In this document: positions 6,446 through 7,651 of the stretch, piece by piece
How positions within the stretch are numbered: the first letter of the stretch is position 1
Layout of the letters: each line of letters begins with the position of its first letter
DNA from: Clostridiales bacterium
GTDB taxonomy: Bacteria; Bacillota; Clostridia; Lachnospirales; Lachnospiraceae
Assembly: GCA_021204765.1 (NCBI GenBank)
Contig: JAJPYU010000012.1
Coordinates: 1-7,651, forward strand
Direction: 5' to 3'
DNA length: 7,651 bases
The notes under the pieces: model-generated
What the model was told of the DNA's origin: nothing
Databases searched by the model: none
The model's input: the letters and a program-made list of their open reading frames with translations, nothing else
Program-made: the position numbers and the translations under genes

Positions 6446-7435
6446 ATGGCTACTTTGAAAGATGTAGCGCAGGAAGCCGGCCTGACTGTGACGACGGTAT
6501 CACGTGTTTTAAATAACAGGGGTTACATCAGCGATGATGCCCGCAAAAGAGTGCATGATGCGGTCGAAAAACTGCATTATCATCCAAATGAGGCCGCCAG
6601 ATCACTGCAGAACAGCAGTTTAAGCAGGACTATCGGGCTAATAGTGCCCCACATCCGCCACCCGTATTTTTCAGAGCTGATCAATCAATTGGAAAACGAA
6701 GCCCGGAAAAGAGAGTACAATATTCTCCTTTTTAATTCGCAGAAAAACATCGAAAAAATGGAAGAATATATGAATCTCTGTGTGGCAAACCGGGTGGCCG
6801 GCATGATACTGTGCAGCGGATCCGTGGATATATCGCTTCTGAAAAAGGTGAATATGCCGCTGATCACATTGGAGAGCTATGCTGAGGCCTGTACCTCTTC
6901 TATTGAATGCGACAACCGTCAGGGCGGTGGACTGGCGGCCCGGTGTCTGGCAGACTGCGGCTGTAAGCATCTGCTGTATGTCGGCGGACAGGAAGGGATT
7001 CCCATGCCGGCAGACCGGAGGGCAGAAGGGTTTGTGAATGTATGCAGGGAGAGAGAAATCGAGCATATAGAATGTACGACCTATAAGTACCAGTTTGACG
7101 CGATGGATTATGTGGAGCTTTTTGTAAAGGTACTGCGGGAACACCCTGAGACGGACGGGATCTTTGCCAGCAGTGATATGCTGGCAGCCCATGCTATCCA
7201 GGCTTGCCGCAGGCTGGACATAAAAGTACCCGATCAGATGCAGATAGTGGGCTTTGATGATGTGATGGTATCGACATTGACTACTCCTCAGCTGACTACC
7301 ATACATCAGCCTATTTTGGAGATGGCTCAGGATACTGTGCGCTGCCTTACGGATATTCTGGCAGGAGAGATAGTTCCCAGGCGGATAATGCTGCCGGTAA
7401 CTCTGGTGGAGAGGGGCTCCACCAGGCAGCTGTGA
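6446..7435 (+). CDS. LacI-family transcriptional repressor (ScrR-like helix-turn-helix)
   Basis: 329 residues, a normal length for a LacI/GalR-type regulator that binds an operator as a dimer and releases it on binding a sugar or related ligand. The N-terminal helix-turn-helix is at 3-22 (TLKDVAQEAG, then TVTTVSRVLN), and the minor-groove hinge helix is NEAARSLQ (48-55). The periplasmic-binding-protein-like core starts at SRTIGLIVPHI (60-70) and carries the ligand-site landmarks RRAEGF (191-196), ASSD (241-244) and GFDD (269-272). The TTVSRVLNNRGYIS stretch resembles sucrose-type ScrR repressors, but the ligand cannot be assigned. GGAGGA at 6435-6440 is five bases before the ATG; an ATG at 6441 is out of frame and too close. 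No CG-centred LacI operator was found in either flanking gap. Its target genes, if adjacent, must lie beyond or have been lost from the right end. Confidence 0.93.
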   Translation: MATLKDVAQEAGLTVTTVSRVLNNRGYISDDARKRVHDAVEKLHYHPNEAARSLQNSSLSRTIGLIVPHIRHPYFSELINQLENEARKREYNILLFNSQKNIEKMEEYMNLCVANRVAGMILCSGSVDISLLKKVNMPLITLESYAEACTSSIECDNRQGGGLAARCLADCGCKHLLYVGGQEGIPMPADRRAEGFVNVCREREIEHIECTTYKYQFDAMDYVELFVKVLREHPETDGIFASSDMLAAHAIQACRRLDIKVPDQMQIVGFDDVMVSTLTTPQLTTIHQPILEMAQDTVRCLTDILAGEIVPRRIMLPVTLVERGSTRQL

Positions 7436-7446
7436 AAGGAGAAATC

Positions 7447-7479
7447 GTGAAAAAGATGGTTTCTTCCATAATGTATTGA
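7447..7479 (+). pseudogene. 10-codon frame with strong ribosome site: possible truncated gene start or leader peptide
   Basis: AAAGGAG (7435-7441) overlaps the last base of the repressor stop codon and sits five bases before a GTG that opens VKKMVSSIMY and then stops. The Lys-Lys start followed by a hydrophobic run looks like the first residues of a secreted or lipoprotein signal peptide, such as the sugar-binding protein often encoded beside LacI regulators. The frame is too short to be such a protein, and very A/T-rich sequence follows at once. Readings are a gene truncated by deletion or rearrangement, a leader peptide, or chance. No later frame continuing the protein is visible. Confidence 0.3.
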
Positions 7480-7651
7480 TTTTCACATGATTATAACAAA
7501 TTTCTAATACTGTTGCAGAAGTAAATATATCAAAGGAATGTCATATAAATACTCCTAAAATAAAAATAATATGAGTATGAACTTGAATAACAATACATAA
7601 CTATAGAATGAATAAGTCCTGGTTTTTTTTAATACTGCTAATTATTTCTGA
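7480..7651. other. A/T-rich tract without a convincing gene
   Basis: G+C is about 23% by hand count, against about half in the genes to the left. Stops occur in all forward frames, apart from the short frame entering at 7608. Pieces seen: a 6-base inverted repeat ATACTC (7549-7554) / GAGTAT (7573-7578) with an 18-base loop, and several TATAAA-like hexamers, none with a properly spaced -35 partner. It may be a promoter-rich spacer for a gene to the right, or decayed or foreign DNA. Confidence 0.55.
7608..7651 (+). CDS. Possible N-terminus of a secreted or membrane protein, running off the window
   Basis: An ATG at 7608 opens a frame to the edge reading MNKSWFFLILLIIS: one Lys followed by a hydrophobic run, as in signal peptides or a first membrane helix. 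No Shine-Dalgarno sequence precedes it (ACATAACTATAGA), and in DNA this A/T-rich, Leu/Ile/Phe runs arise easily by chance. Only about 14 codons are visible, so this is a tentative call with no functional assignment. Confidence 0.25.
   Translation, partial: MNKSWFFLILLIIS

Noticed and set aside
6671..7486. 271-codon open frame on the - strand across the LacI-family gene
   Set aside because: Antisense to a clear regulator, His/Cys/Gln-rich with no domain or ribosome site; a shadow frame.
7536..7559. Small frame after AAAGGA (ATG TCA TAT AAA TAC TCC TAA)
   Set aside because: No spacing between the ribosome-site-like bases and ATG, and only six codons.
7549..7578. Inverted repeat ATACTC/GAGTAT in the A/T-rich tract
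   Set aside because: Six pairs with an 18-base loop in low-complexity DNA are expected by chance.

Overview
The window carries five protein genes on the + strand plus the 3' end of a sixth, all of which read as ordinary chromosomal genes. Roughly half G+C in the genes, GGAGG-type ribosome binding sites, the Cys-rich insert in the alanyl-tRNA synthetase and the style of the proteins together suggest a Clostridia bacterium, most likely Lachnospiraceae. The species cannot be fixed from sequence reading alone.

Layout: (1) Positions 1-1668 hold a purine/nucleoside salvage pair: the C-terminal part of a trimeric-type purine nucleoside phosphorylase, overlapping by 4 bases (ATGA) a metal-dependent amidohydrolase of the adenosine/S-adenosylhomocysteine deaminase type. 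The deaminase makes 6-oxopurine nucleosides and the phosphorylase cleaves such nucleosides, so the two steps can run in sequence. (2) After a 92-base gap with a perfect TTGTAT-GG-ATACAA dyad, positions 1761-3547 hold ribonuclease HI and, again with an ATGA overlap, a divergent ClC-family membrane protein that lacks the gating glutamate and central serine of classical Cl-/H+ exchangers. (3) A 152-base gap (3548-3699) with two hairpins and a 14-base direct repeat leads to alaS (3700-6378), which has its own strong ribosome binding site. I found no T-box leader there. (4) A 67-base gap with a terminator-like element and a competing hairpin separates alaS from a LacI-family sugar-type repressor (6446-7435).

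The last 216 bases change character. Directly after the repressor stop there is a strong ribosome binding site and a start codon that opens only a 10-codon frame. Then comes about 170 bases at about 23% G+C without a convincing gene, except a possible signal-peptide-like N-terminus running off the right edge. This may be a decayed junction where the repressor lost its target operon, or a normal long promoter region for a gene beyond the window.

I see no CRISPR array, tRNA, rRNA, insertion sequence or phage gene, and no clearly new system. The points most worth a second look are the ClC protein's altered ion-pathway motifs, the deaminase-phosphorylase coupling, and the abrupt right end.
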